Source: LVI-A0039 sp033105485
GTDB lineage: Bacteria > Bacillota_I > Bacilli_A > UBA3375
Length of the DNA: 64,000 bases
NCBI GenBank assembly: GCA_033105485.1
Contig: CP136956.1
Coordinates: 1,426,001-1,490,000 of the forward strand
Direction: 5' to 3'
The position numbers and the translations under genes were made by a program. The notes under the pieces were generated by a model. That model did no database searches and was not told the origin of the DNA. It saw only the letters and a program-made list of their open reading frames with translations. The stretch's first letter is position 1. Each line of letters opens with the position of its first letter. This document shows positions 8,834-17,913 of the stretch, piece after piece.

Positions 8834-9766
8834 ATGCAAGAAACAATGAATATTAAAGAATTAAACGATTTTTACCAAAAACATTATGAGGATATACAAA
8901 AGGCCTCAGCATTAGATAAGCTAATGTATAATGATAAATTTGTTGAGTTGTCTGAAAGCAATCAAATGTCATTTTTAAACATGGCATATAATAAGTTTGT
9001 TAAAACAGATTACTACAGTATAGTAGATGATCATTATTATGATTATATAGAAACAGAACTTTTAGATGTATATATATCTAAAGATTTAATACCCGAGTAT
9101 AATCCAACCAACAAGCAAATACAAGCATTTATAGAAGAAAATAAAAGTGAAGTCTCAGAAAATATCTTTGAGCATGATTATGATGATTTCTTTAATGGAA
9201 TGGGTAAAGATTGGATATGGGAAGAGACTCAGGATTTAAAGATGAGTGATTTTGATACAACTAAACTATCAAAAGAAGCAAGAGAGGAATTAAAGCAAGT
9301 TCTTGCTGAGGAAGAACTTATCCATGTAACTGCAAGTGGTGAAATACTATCAGGTGATTATGATGATTACAATAATTTTAAGTGGAATTTAATGGATGAT
9401 TGCCTTGAAGAAATTATAAAAGGAACTCATGCAAGCGATAACCAGGAAATTGATTTTGAGATGGTTAAGTCTCATGTAATTTGGCTAATGGAAGAGTATG
9501 ACAAAGAAGAATTGCTAGACACAAGCAAAATCGCAGTAATGAGTGGTAACTATAATTTTAGTGTTGTAAATAAAAGTGAAGTGACTACCGAGCTTAAAAG
9601 TACTACGTTTTTTGTAGAGATAGACAACAATAAATATAACATACAAAAAGCAATAACCTTTGAAGGAAGTCAGGAAATAGATAGACTCATGGATACTAAA
9701 ACCGAATATCCAATAAATGAGTATCGCATTACTGCCCCCCATTTAGAAAGTGAACTTGATTTATAA
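8834..9766 (+). CDS. Unrecognised acidic 310-residue protein, cluster A
   Basis: Soluble and strongly acidic, with Asp/Tyr-rich stretches (VDDHYYDYIE, DYDDYNNFKWN) and no membrane segment. AGGAG precedes the ATG by 6 bases. Its stop codon overlaps the start of the nuclease gene by one base, so the two are coupled. The paralogue at 58907 is about 80 percent identical. An acidic surface and coupling to a nuclease raise the possibility of a DNA mimic or a nuclease regulator, but there is no motif to support either. The C-terminus is ESELDL. Confidence 0.78.
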   Translation: MQETMNIKELNDFYQKHYEDIQKASALDKLMYNDKFVELSESNQMSFLNMAYNKFVKTDYYSIVDDHYYDYIETELLDVYISKDLIPEYNPTNKQIQAFIEENKSEVSENIFEHDYDDFFNGMGKDWIWEETQDLKMSDFDTTKLSKEAREELKQVLAEEELIHVTASGEILSGDYDDYNNFKWNLMDDCLEEIIKGTHASDNQEIDFEMVKSHVIWLMEEYDKEELLDTSKIAVMSGNYNFSVVNKSEVTTELKSTTFFVEIDNNKYNIQKAITFEGSQEIDRLMDTKTEYPINEYRITAPHLESELDL

Positions 9767-10425
9767 TGAAACTATTTGAAGGAAAGTTTAAGAATAGAAT
9801 GTTTTTAAAAATATTACAGTTAGTTTTGGTAGTAGCATTAATTATCGTCGGAATACGACAAATACCCGAACTTATTAAAGAGCGGAAAGTTGATAATATA
9901 TTATCCAGCGATGTAGAGTATGAAAAATTAGATGTTGATAGTTGTGATCTAAGTGGAAAACGTAAAGCAAATAGCAAAGTAGATATAGGATTTGATAGTA
10001 GTTATGCAGAGCGTGAGTACTTGGCATACACCAATTCAACTAGGCAACTTGTCTATGTGGAAGCAGATGAGATAATCTTACAAAACGATGAATTAGAAGA
10101 TGTAACAAGTGGTGGTCGTTATTGCCCGGATGAAGCCAAAGTAAAAGGTACTGAAGATGTCAACTTAGATGAAGGACATGTTATTGCAGACAGTCTTGGA
10201 GGAGTTAGTAACAGTTATAATATCACACCACAAGATAGCTATTTAAATCAAGAAGGACAGCAATATCAAATGGAAAAACTAATACGTAAGGGTGGAGGAG
10301 CAAGTAATTTTAAAGCTTATATAAACTACCCTAACGATTTTACAATGATTCCAAATAGTTATAAAGTTACATTTGGGATAAATGGAGAAGTTTATAACTA
10401 TGAATATAAAAATGAGGGGTCATAA
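9766..10425 (+). CDS. Membrane-anchored DNA/RNA non-specific endonuclease, cluster A
   Basis: 219 residues. A basic N-terminus and one membrane helix (about 11-28) put the rest outside the membrane. The catalytic signature DEGHVIADSLGG (His138) followed by NITPQDSYLNQ is that of the beta-beta-alpha-metal DNA/RNA non-specific endonucleases (EndA/Endonuclea_NS_2 type), with DEGH in place of the more usual DRGH/DKGH. It would cleave nucleic acid at the cell surface; in a conjugation operon it could process competitor, recipient or extracellular DNA (inference). The last codons NEGS-stop run into palindrome site 4, so the stop codon is part of that site. Paralogue at 59839. Confidence 0.8.
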   Translation: MKLFEGKFKNRMFLKILQLVLVVALIIVGIRQIPELIKERKVDNILSSDVEYEKLDVDSCDLSGKRKANSKVDIGFDSSYAEREYLAYTNSTRQLVYVEADEIILQNDELEDVTSGGRYCPDEAKVKGTEDVNLDEGHVIADSLGGVSNSYNITPQDSYLNQEGQQYQMEKLIRKGGGASNFKAYINYPNDFTMIPNSYKVTFGINGEVYNYEYKNEGS

Positions 10426-10431
10426 TGACCC
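10417..10431. promoter_or_regulatory. Dispersed palindrome site 4, overlaps nuclease stop
   Basis: Perfect core with central A. Its TAA is the stop codon of the nuclease gene. AGGAG of the EF-hand gene follows about 12 bases later. The same overlap is kept in cluster B (60490). Confidence 0.85.
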
Positions 10432-10454
10432 TTCTATAAATTTAGGAGAAAATT

Positions 10455-11000
10455 ATGAACTATGCAAAAGTAAAATTAAATGACAGTTTAATAGATCACT
10501 TTAGTGGACATAAACTACAAAGTAATTACAAAGAGGAAATTAAGGGAGAGATGTTTGCAAGTAACTTCTTTGAAAAGAATATGTACACAGTCATTAGACA
10601 CTTGGAAAGTAAAGACACATATATAACAGGTATTTCAGACTATAGTGAATTCAAAGGTATGTGCATGGCCAAGACAATTCCAGATATACCATATGACATG
10701 TTATATATCTTAAGCCAGGAAAATATGCTGAGTATCATCGAAGATGAATTAAAGCTTGATGTAGATGAAGTGAAAAGTGCACTACTTATAAAACACTATG
10801 GCGATGATAGTAAAAGTATTATCGGTATTGATATTGATAAAGTTGATCATATTACTAAAATATACGATTTAGATAATGACGGCATTATAACAGAAAATGA
10901 ACATAAATTGAGTGATTTAAAAATCAATTATGAATCTGGAAGTTTAGAAAGAAGTGAACCGTATAAACGTCAGGTAGAATATAGCGAGTTAGGATTATAA
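10455..11000 (+). CDS. EF-hand-loop protein (181 residues), cluster A
   Basis: Family not recognised, but residues 138-149 (DLDNDGIITENE) form a canonical 12-residue EF-hand loop: Asp at 1, 3 and 5, Gly at 6, Ile at 8, Glu at 12, flanked by helices. No membrane segment or signal peptide is seen. AGGAG precedes the ATG. Its stop overlaps the first base of virD4, so it is coupled to the coupling protein. Paralogue at 60528, about 92 percent identical with an unchanged loop. A calcium-responsive partner of VirD4 or of substrate recruitment is a reasonable guess only. Confidence 0.78.
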   Translation: MNYAKVKLNDSLIDHFSGHKLQSNYKEEIKGEMFASNFFEKNMYTVIRHLESKDTYITGISDYSEFKGMCMAKTIPDIPYDMLYILSQENMLSIIEDELKLDVDEVKSALLIKHYGDDSKSIIGIDIDKVDHITKIYDLDNDGIITENEHKLSDLKINYESGSLERSEPYKRQVEYSELGL

Positions 11001-13069
11001 TGACACAAGAGAAGAAAATAAAAATTTGGTTAATGATATTTTATTTTGCTATAGTGCTGTTATTTATAATCTTTCCAACTGAGATAATGGTATTTATTGG
11101 TAAAGTTTTAAGTGTTATTTCAGACTTCTACTTTAAAAATGCAACTATCCAGCTAGTGTTATTTAAACTAGGGATAACAGCAATGCTGTTATTCGGACTT
11201 AGACTTATGTTAAGAGGTAAGTATTATAGGCTTAAAATGCGATTACTTACACTTACAAAAAATACATATTCAAAAGGTAAAGCGAGATTTGCAACTAAGA
11301 AAGAAATCAAGCGTGAATTTTTAAGTGTTAAAGAAGGACGAGAATACCACGGCGGTTTTCTTGTTGGTGAATATCAAGAAATATCAATATTAGGTCTCCC
11401 GATTAAATGGAGGCCTTTTTTTAATTTCGAGAAACTTTTGACAAGAGAATGGGTCGAGAACTGGGTATATTCAAAAGATGTAGTAATTGATAAAACAGCA
11501 GAGCAGCTTATTAAAGCAAGACTCTTTCAAAATAGTTTGCATAATATCAAGTTCAATAAACTGCCAGGTATTGTGTATACAAACTTTACTCAAATTGTAA
11601 CTCATCCAATGCACTTAATTATTAATGGAGTAACTAGAAGTGGTAAGACAATATGTTACTTAATTCCACAATTACTTTACTTTGCAAGGCTTAAAGATGA
11701 AAAGGAAAAGCCGCTAGTTGTGATTACTGACCCTAAAGGTGAACTTTGGAAGAAAACCGCAGGTCATATGCAACAAGGTGGATATGAGTGTATAAAAATT
11801 GATTTAACTGATATCGAAGACTCAGGTAAGTTTAATTCATTTGAAAAGGTATATGATATCTATGAACAGATACTTAAAGTGAATGATATTTATGTTGAGG
11901 ATAAAAGAGATAAAGAAAAAGTAATTCCACCAGGTAGCATACCAATTGCTGAAGGTGATGGAACAGCGCTAAGAGAAATAATTGAAATGCGAAAAATAGA
12001 TATGAGTCGTGTAGAAGATGAGTTAATACGTTTAGCAGGTCCTTTATATCCAATGGATACAGAAGGGCAAAATGCTATCTTTACTCAAATGTCAAATCAC
12101 TTATTTGTATCACTTACATACTTTATTTTAGAAGATTGTTTTGTAAATAATAAACGAGAATTATTTAACATCTACAATTTGTTTTATAAGCAAAAGGAAC
12201 TCTTGCGTATTACTACAGTAGATTTTGAAAACGTAATTAAATACAAAGCTGCTTTATCTAATTTCCCAGAACATAATATCGCAAAGTCATACTTTCCAAG
12301 TGAACTTAGTGATAAGACATTTAGTTCTACTCAGATTACGTTTGAAACAGCGCTAAAAATATATGGAGCAGACAGCGTTAATAAGATTACAAGTTCAAGT
12401 GATTTATCAATTAACGAATTTGTCAAAGGGGAAAAACCAGTTGCATTTTATTTAATAGCACCAGATTATGACACTAAGTATCACAGTATTGTATCTACAT
12501 TTATATCTCAGGTGTATTACGAAGCGGTTAGCTTTGCAGATAAGCAACCTAATGGTAAACTGCCTCGAAGACTATACTATTTGTTAGAAGAGTTTGGTAA
12601 TTTAACTAAGATAAATGGCTTTCCGAATTGGCTTACGATATCACTTGGTCGTAATGTACTGTTTGCAATGATTGTACAAAACATTGGCCAGTTTGAAGAG
12701 ATATATGGTGAGCAAGCTAAAGATACGATTTTAGATCAAGCGCACATTAAGATGTACTTACTATCAAATGATAATAAAACCCTAAAGTATTTTAGTGAAT
12801 TATTTGGTAAGACAACTCAAATACATGAATCTTTCAGTGGAAAAGATTATAAAGAGGCCTCTAAAACAATGGCTGAAGAAGAACGAGACTTAGTGTCTCC
12901 AGAGGAACTTAGAAAAAATCCAATGGCTAAAGCATATGTGCAAATGTCAAGGATGGATTTGGCCAAACAATGGCTTAGACCAAGTTTTTTATATGCTGAA
13001 GACTTAGAGTATGTGAAATCGGAAGATTTAGATAAAACCACTAGCCTTGATGAAATAATCTTTAGCTAG
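11000..13069 (+). CDS. virD4: Type IV coupling protein VirD4/TraG family, cluster A
   Basis: The 689-residue membrane ATPase that brings the relaxase-DNA complex to the secretion channel. Two N-terminal membrane helices (about 10-30 and 50-70) are followed by the ATPase domain: Walker A GVTRSGKT (210-217), a conserved DPKGELW motif from Asp244, and a YYLLEEFGNL box near residue 530 typical of the family's Walker B region. It overlaps the upstream stop by one base. Comparison with the copy at 61073: the first 90 residues differ strongly, the rest is about 96 percent identical. The divergent part is the one expected to contact the channel proteins. Confidence 0.92.
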   Translation: MTQEKKIKIWLMIFYFAIVLLFIIFPTEIMVFIGKVLSVISDFYFKNATIQLVLFKLGITAMLLFGLRLMLRGKYYRLKMRLLTLTKNTYSKGKARFATKKEIKREFLSVKEGREYHGGFLVGEYQEISILGLPIKWRPFFNFEKLLTREWVENWVYSKDVVIDKTAEQLIKARLFQNSLHNIKFNKLPGIVYTNFTQIVTHPMHLIINGVTRSGKTICYLIPQLLYFARLKDEKEKPLVVITDPKGELWKKTAGHMQQGGYECIKIDLTDIEDSGKFNSFEKVYDIYEQILKVNDIYVEDKRDKEKVIPPGSIPIAEGDGTALREIIEMRKIDMSRVEDELIRLAGPLYPMDTEGQNAIFTQMSNHLFVSLTYFILEDCFVNNKRELFNIYNLFYKQKELLRITTVDFENVIKYKAALSNFPEHNIAKSYFPSELSDKTFSSTQITFETALKIYGADSVNKITSSSDLSINEFVKGEKPVAFYLIAPDYDTKYHSIVSTFISQVYYEAVSFADKQPNGKLPRRLYYLLEEFGNLTKINGFPNWLTISLGRNVLFAMIVQNIGQFEEIYGEQAKDTILDQAHIKMYLLSNDNKTLKYFSELFGKTTQIHESFSGKDYKEASKTMAEEERDLVSPEELRKNPMAKAYVQMSRMDLAKQWLRPSFLYAEDLEYVKSEDLDKTTSLDEIIFS

Positions 13070-13102
13070 TTTGGCTTGCAAGTGCCAACTTGAAACTTGC
13101 AC
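13070..13102 (+). promoter_or_regulatory. Mutually exclusive RNA hairpins after virD4
   Basis: Stem A pairs TTGGC (13071-13075) with GCCAA (13084-13088). Stem B pairs TGCAAGT (13077-13083) with ACTTGCA (13095-13101). They share bases and cannot form together. In cluster B stem A is TTGGT/ACCAA, a compensated change, and stem B survives with a G-U pair. This supports a real RNA structure between virD4 and the pilin-like gene. Confidence 0.55.
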
Positions 13103-13124
13103 AAAAAATAGAAAGTAAGGTGAG

Positions 13125-13139
13125 GGGTCATAATGACCC
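13125..13139. promoter_or_regulatory. Dispersed palindrome site 5
   Basis: Perfect core with central A, followed by TTCATTTTTTT and AGGAG of the VirB2-like gene. It lies just downstream of the alternative hairpins. Confidence 0.85.
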
Positions 13140-13161
13140 TTCATTTTTTTAGGAGAAAATA

Positions 13162-13461
13162 ATGAATAATTTAGATGTAATTAAATTTAACACAGATGGA
13201 ATAAAAAATACAGTAGTAAATATGTCACATACGATAATGACATCAACAGGGTCAGTTGAGAGTGTGTTAGAAGATACCCAAAAGAACTTACTAGCATGGG
13301 CACCTGCAATCTTTTCTATTGGTTTAATAATATTATTCTTACTTATGGCAGTAGGGCCAGAGCGAGTAAAACAAGGGTCGAGAGATAATATATTCTGGGT
13401 TATTGCATCAATGGTCGGCCTTTCTTGTGTTCCTGGACTTATACAGGCGTTTTTAGGTTAA
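13162..13461 (+). CDS. VirB2/Maff2-like small membrane protein, cluster A
   Basis: 99 residues with two hydrophobic helices (about 47-66 and 77-97), sitting between virD4 and the VirB6-like gene, the usual place for the pilin-like or Maff2-type subunit in Gram-positive conjugative elements. AGGAG lies 7 bases before the ATG. Identity to the equivalent at 63237 is only about 30 percent, in contrast to the near-identical virD4 ATPase domain. The family call rests mainly on size, topology and context. Confidence 0.65.
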   Translation: MNNLDVIKFNTDGIKNTVVNMSHTIMTSTGSVESVLEDTQKNLLAWAPAIFSIGLIILFLLMAVGPERVKQGSRDNIFWVIASMVGLSCVPGLIQAFLG

Positions 13462-13462
13462 T

Positions 13463-15310
13463 ATGTTTCAAGATGTTAAAGATTGGGCGCAAAGTTTGGA
13501 ATGGGGATTACATAGAGATATAGGACATGGAATCACAGGAATTGAAGAGTTAACCAATTCCTTTGGTTCTTTTGACTTTATAAATAATGAATACCTTGAT
13601 ATGCTTCATCAGTATGATGATACGATAAAGATATTATCAGGAGTAGTCATAACTTGTGCACTACTCTATACAACTCTTACAGATACAAAAGAGACTCCGA
13701 AGTTAATTCAAAAAATATTTTTTGGACTTTTAGGAGTAGCACTCTTCATTCCGATATTCTCAATGGCCGTAGGAGATGTTGGAGGCGGTATTATGAACTC
13801 AATGTCAAATGAAACTGCAGATTATGGTATAGGTATTGATTTAATTAATTATACGCTGAAGGATTATGAAGCTGAAGAGTATCATCCTAACTTTGAAACA
13901 TGGGAAGAAATCGATAGTATAGATATAACAGAAAAACTAGATGAAGATGTAGAAAAGTGCACTACAACATCAGACTGTAAAGTAGTGAGAGAAAAAGGGG
14001 AATTTAGATATGAACCTTCACTATTATATGGTGTCATAATGGGAGCAGTATTATTTGCAATGCTGCTTATTGCATGTATTTTACTTGCAAAAAATTGCGT
14101 AGAGTTATTATTATCTGGACTTATAGGACTTGGAGCCTCAGCATTATCAATGGTATCACCATCAGCTCCATTTGCCAAAAATTACTGGAATTCCTTAGCA
14201 CGTCAAATGGGAGCAGCATTTTTGATGGTTGCATGTCTTAAAGGATACATGAACATAGTTGGATTTATGCTAGATGTATATGACTCACTAGCATTTAACT
14301 TTATCCAAAGTGGACTTATGTTCTTCATTATAAATGTAGCGGTTTTATGGACAATACTAGATGGATCATCAACAATTGAAAAAGTATTTGGTATTGATGC
14401 TGGTATTTCAAAAACGGCAGCTGCAGTTGCAGGTAATCAATTTGCAAGAAGACTTGGTAGCGCTGGTGATATGATTGGTCGCAAAGCGTCCGAATTTGGT
14501 AAAAATACACTAAAAAATGGTAGTAATACTGCTGCTAACATGACACTTGGAAGTATTGCAGGTAGTCTAAAAGGAATGAGTAATGAATCTGGAACAAAAG
14601 ACAAAATGCAAGGCGGTTTTAAAGGAGCAAAAGAAGGAGCAAGTGAAGGGGCAAAAGTAGGTAAAGAAGAAAAGAAAAAAGAAACACCAAGCAGTGAATA
14701 TCGTGGTCAAAAGCGTGATGAGATAAAGGCTAGCTTATCTGGACAAAATGCTGGTGAAAATGAGAACCAGCAGTCGACTTCAAATGAAACAAGTGCAAAT
14801 TCTGGTACTCCTCAAAATGAGTCTAATAATAGCCAGTCCCTTAAACAAAAAGATGGAGAAGAAAAACAATCTCAACAAGAAAGTAACCTTGCTAACTCGT
14901 CAAAATTAACTGGAGAAAACAAATCAAACGGTAATGGAAAACAGGAAATAAGGCAAGCAGAAGTAAACGAAGCTAGAGCGGAGCAATCAACGGAAGGTAG
15001 TAATCCGGCTAGTGGCCACATGGAAGGTGAAAGTCAGGCTCCTATCCAAACTTCAAGTGGTGATTTAGAAGTATCTAATCAAAAAGAGCCGAGTGGTGCG
15101 ACAGTTAATCAAGAAAGAAATTCTACTCCAAATGAATCTCGAGCATCACAAGAGCCGTTTAACAATACTGAAACACCAAATCCATTTGAAGGAAGTGCTA
15201 AAAAGAATAAGAGTAATAATACGCCTAAAAGTTACTCGAAACAAAGAAATGAAGATAGATTATTTAATATAGAAAATAAAAGTAAAAGTTCAAGGAGGGG
15301 AAGAAGATGA
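13463..15310 (+). CDS. VirB6/TrbL-like polytopic channel protein, cluster A
   Basis: 615 residues. An N-terminal soluble segment is followed by five or six membrane helices (about 55-75, 84-104, 190-213, 216-236, 250-270, 283-302), then a roughly 250-residue disordered tail rich in Ser, Asn, Gln, Glu and Lys. This is the organisation of VirB6/TrbL-type inner membrane channel subunits of Gram-positive T4SS. It starts one base after the VirB2-like stop and overlaps the PrgI-VirB4 start by 4 bases. The paralogue beginning at 63592 aligns only loosely (shared LEW, FIN-xx-Y, H-x-F/Y-D and NYS/NYT-x-KDY motifs). Confidence 0.8.
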   Translation: MFQDVKDWAQSLEWGLHRDIGHGITGIEELTNSFGSFDFINNEYLDMLHQYDDTIKILSGVVITCALLYTTLTDTKETPKLIQKIFFGLLGVALFIPIFSMAVGDVGGGIMNSMSNETADYGIGIDLINYTLKDYEAEEYHPNFETWEEIDSIDITEKLDEDVEKCTTTSDCKVVREKGEFRYEPSLLYGVIMGAVLFAMLLIACILLAKNCVELLLSGLIGLGASALSMVSPSAPFAKNYWNSLARQMGAAFLMVACLKGYMNIVGFMLDVYDSLAFNFIQSGLMFFIINVAVLWTILDGSSTIEKVFGIDAGISKTAAAVAGNQFARRLGSAGDMIGRKASEFGKNTLKNGSNTAANMTLGSIAGSLKGMSNESGTKDKMQGGFKGAKEGASEGAKVGKEEKKKETPSSEYRGQKRDEIKASLSGQNAGENENQQSTSNETSANSGTPQNESNNSQSLKQKDGEEKQSQQESNLANSSKLTGENKSNGNGKQEIRQAEVNEARAEQSTEGSNPASGHMEGESQAPIQTSSGDLEVSNQKEPSGATVNQERNSTPNESRASQEPFNNTETPNPFEGSAKKNKSNNTPKSYSKQRNEDRLFNIENKSKSSRRGRR

Positions 15311-17913
15311 TAATACCAAAACAAGTAACTAAACAGCAAACAATTGTAGGTCTTACATATGTCGAAGTTGCTATTTTTGCATTACCATTTATGATAACAA
15401 TCTGGTTTTTGGAAAGTGGAATTATAGCAGTTGCAATTGCAGTCCTTCTTGGGCTAGCTTTAATTAATACATTTAGTGGCAAGCGAATGTATAAGGTAGT
15501 AATTGATAATATTAATTATATTCAATCGGTTACTTATTATTTTCGTGATCGTGATATTTATATCAAACAAAAATTCAAATATAAACCCAAAAAGTGCATG
15601 CGTAGTAAAAGTAAATTGGATAAGATTACTTATCCTTTTAAAAGGATAATAGTAAAGTTTCAAAACAAATTAACAGTCTTAAAAATACAGTTTCAGAAAA
15701 TATTTTATATGTTGTTTACGTTTAAAGAAGCAACCTTAAATGAAGGGGAATTCGATAAGTATGATATAACTATTGATGAAAATAAACAAGTGGTTATTAC
15801 TCAAAATGGAAAAGAATATATAGTAAAAAAACTAGTTCCACGATTTGCAAAGTGGTTTGATAACGAAGAGGAAAAAAGTCACTTTTTTGCACACTTATAT
15901 AGTTTTTACTATGCAATAGATAATGTACATATTTATAAGTATCACGACTCCAACCAATTAGAATTTTATGATTTCGATACACTAGATAATGAATTGCTAG
16001 AAGAATATAAATCATATCAACTAGGGCAATATGAAAAAATATTAAATTCAAATGTACCATATTACTATATTGTGTTTTCAAAAGAGTATGGCGAAGTTGT
16101 AAATAACTTAGGAAATGGCAGCATATTAAATGTAGAAGATGCAGATAAAACAGATTTTGAGATAATCGATAATGTAATACTCGGTGATTTGAATGATATT
16201 CAAGAGTTAAGAATAAAAAATGACCATATTGTGTTAAGAACTAATAACGATGATGTTTATTATCAAAAGTATTTATCTACAGCCGACATATCAATAATTC
16301 AAAATAACTTTTATATAGAAAAATTAATGCAGGAAGAAGCAATCGATGTAAAGTTATCTTATCGTAAATATGATAATGATAAAATGAAAAAAGTATTAAA
16401 TGAGTCTATTAAAGAATCTAGACAACGTATCTACAATACTGAGAAAGCAAATGTCGAAGGAGAAGAAGCAAGCGAAATTGACGTTTTAAGACATTATCAA
16501 GAGATGCTTAAAAATGATGAAGATATAATTTGTGGATTTAAAATAATTGTAAAAATTGAGTCTTCAGACATGGGTCAGTTAGAGCAGATTGAAAAAGAAC
16601 TTCAAAACAAATATGAAAATCTAAAGTTTACAAGTGAATTATTTGTTCAAAAAGACATGCTTCAAGAATGGTCGCTTATAAAAGATACATCATCTTATAA
16701 ACAGTTAATTTTGACTGACTTTGTATATGGTGGTTTATTTGACTATACAACATCAATTGATCATAATGGATTTCTTAAGTTTATAGGAAAAAAAGGTTTA
16801 GTATCACTTAATACAACGCTTATTGATAGTAGCGTTAATAGACAGAAGGCTAACATGTTTATATCTGGTGCAACAGGTAGTGGTAAAACAACATTTGCGA
16901 AAATGAAAATACTTGAGGATATTTCCTACGGAAGAGATATTATTAATGTCGATGTACAAGGTGACTATAAGAGGTTGTTTAAATCAGTCGGCGGTTATAA
17001 CTTAGATATATCTAAAGGGCATAAGTTAAATCCACTTCAAGTAACAGATTGGAAGACAACAAGCAGTCCAATTAAGAATCATATTAGTTTCTTAGAAGCA
17101 TTCTTCAGTACTGCAAATGGTTGCACAGAACAAATCATAAGTACCCTTTCGTATGAATTACTAGAGTTTTATAATAAATTCGATTTAACAGAAGACACAT
17201 CTGCTAAAGATTATCCAATTATGATGGAGTTTTATGATTACTTAAAAGAAAAAAATGTTGATGAGTCAATAACAATGTTCATTCATAAATTTTCACATAA
17301 TATATACTCTGAATACTTTAATGGGTATACAACAATTGACTTAAGTAGTAAGTATATCAATTTCTGTTTAGAATCAATTAAAGATAATGAGCGTATTTTG
17401 GATCCAGTACTGTTTTGTATCTTTAATATTATTAACCAAAAAATGTATGATTCATCAATTACTTTATCAGTAATATATGATGAGTTTCATAGGGTGCTTA
17501 ATAATAAATTTGCAGTAGCATACATTAATACTTCTGTTAAAGAAGCTCGTAAATTTGATACGCTGATTGCCGCATTATCACAATTCTTAGATGAGATACC
17601 AGATGTAATACTCGATCAAATGCAATACATAGTATTTTTAAAAAATCCTAATATGGACTCGGTTGAGAGAATTACAGGTAAATCTAAAAGATTACTTACT
17701 GATTTGGCTAGTGCAAGATTCGGTGAGGGAATGATTAAGATTGATAAACAAATTTTACCGATTGACTTCCATTTTAATAAACGTGAAATTTTAGAAAATG
17801 TAGGATTATTATACACGTTTGATCATAATATTTTAAAAGAGTTAGATGAAGAGGATAAAGTAATTGCTTTAGAAAAACTAAAAGGTCTAGCGGTGTATGA
17901 AGAAGTTATTTAA
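15307..17913 (+). CDS. virB4: PrgI-VirB4 fusion, T4SS ATPase
   Basis: 868 residues. Residues 1-90 look like a PrgI/VirB3-type membrane piece with two helices (about 14-33 and 37-55). The remainder is VirB4: Walker A GATGSGKT (521-528), then NVDVQGDY, and a Walker B VIYDEFHR with Asp725/Glu726. VirB4 energises channel assembly and substrate movement. In many Gram-positive elements PrgI and VirB4 are separate genes, so the fusion is notable. AAGGAGG precedes the ATG, inside the end of the VirB6-like gene. There is no palindrome between virB2 and the end of the next two genes, so 13162-19975 reads as one coupled unit. Confidence 0.9.
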   Translation: MIIPKQVTKQQTIVGLTYVEVAIFALPFMITIWFLESGIIAVAIAVLLGLALINTFSGKRMYKVVIDNINYIQSVTYYFRDRDIYIKQKFKYKPKKCMRSKSKLDKITYPFKRIIVKFQNKLTVLKIQFQKIFYMLFTFKEATLNEGEFDKYDITIDENKQVVITQNGKEYIVKKLVPRFAKWFDNEEEKSHFFAHLYSFYYAIDNVHIYKYHDSNQLEFYDFDTLDNELLEEYKSYQLGQYEKILNSNVPYYYIVFSKEYGEVVNNLGNGSILNVEDADKTDFEIIDNVILGDLNDIQELRIKNDHIVLRTNNDDVYYQKYLSTADISIIQNNFYIEKLMQEEAIDVKLSYRKYDNDKMKKVLNESIKESRQRIYNTEKANVEGEEASEIDVLRHYQEMLKNDEDIICGFKIIVKIESSDMGQLEQIEKELQNKYENLKFTSELFVQKDMLQEWSLIKDTSSYKQLILTDFVYGGLFDYTTSIDHNGFLKFIGKKGLVSLNTTLIDSSVNRQKANMFISGATGSGKTTFAKMKILEDISYGRDIINVDVQGDYKRLFKSVGGYNLDISKGHKLNPLQVTDWKTTSSPIKNHISFLEAFFSTANGCTEQIISTLSYELLEFYNKFDLTEDTSAKDYPIMMEFYDYLKEKNVDESITMFIHKFSHNIYSEYFNGYTTIDLSSKYINFCLESIKDNERILDPVLFCIFNIINQKMYDSSITLSVIYDEFHRVLNNKFAVAYINTSVKEARKFDTLIAALSQFLDEIPDVILDQMQYIVFLKNPNMDSVERITGKSKRLLTDLASARFGEGMIKIDKQILPIDFHFNKREILENVGLLYTFDHNILKELDEEDKVIALEKLKGLAVYEEVI

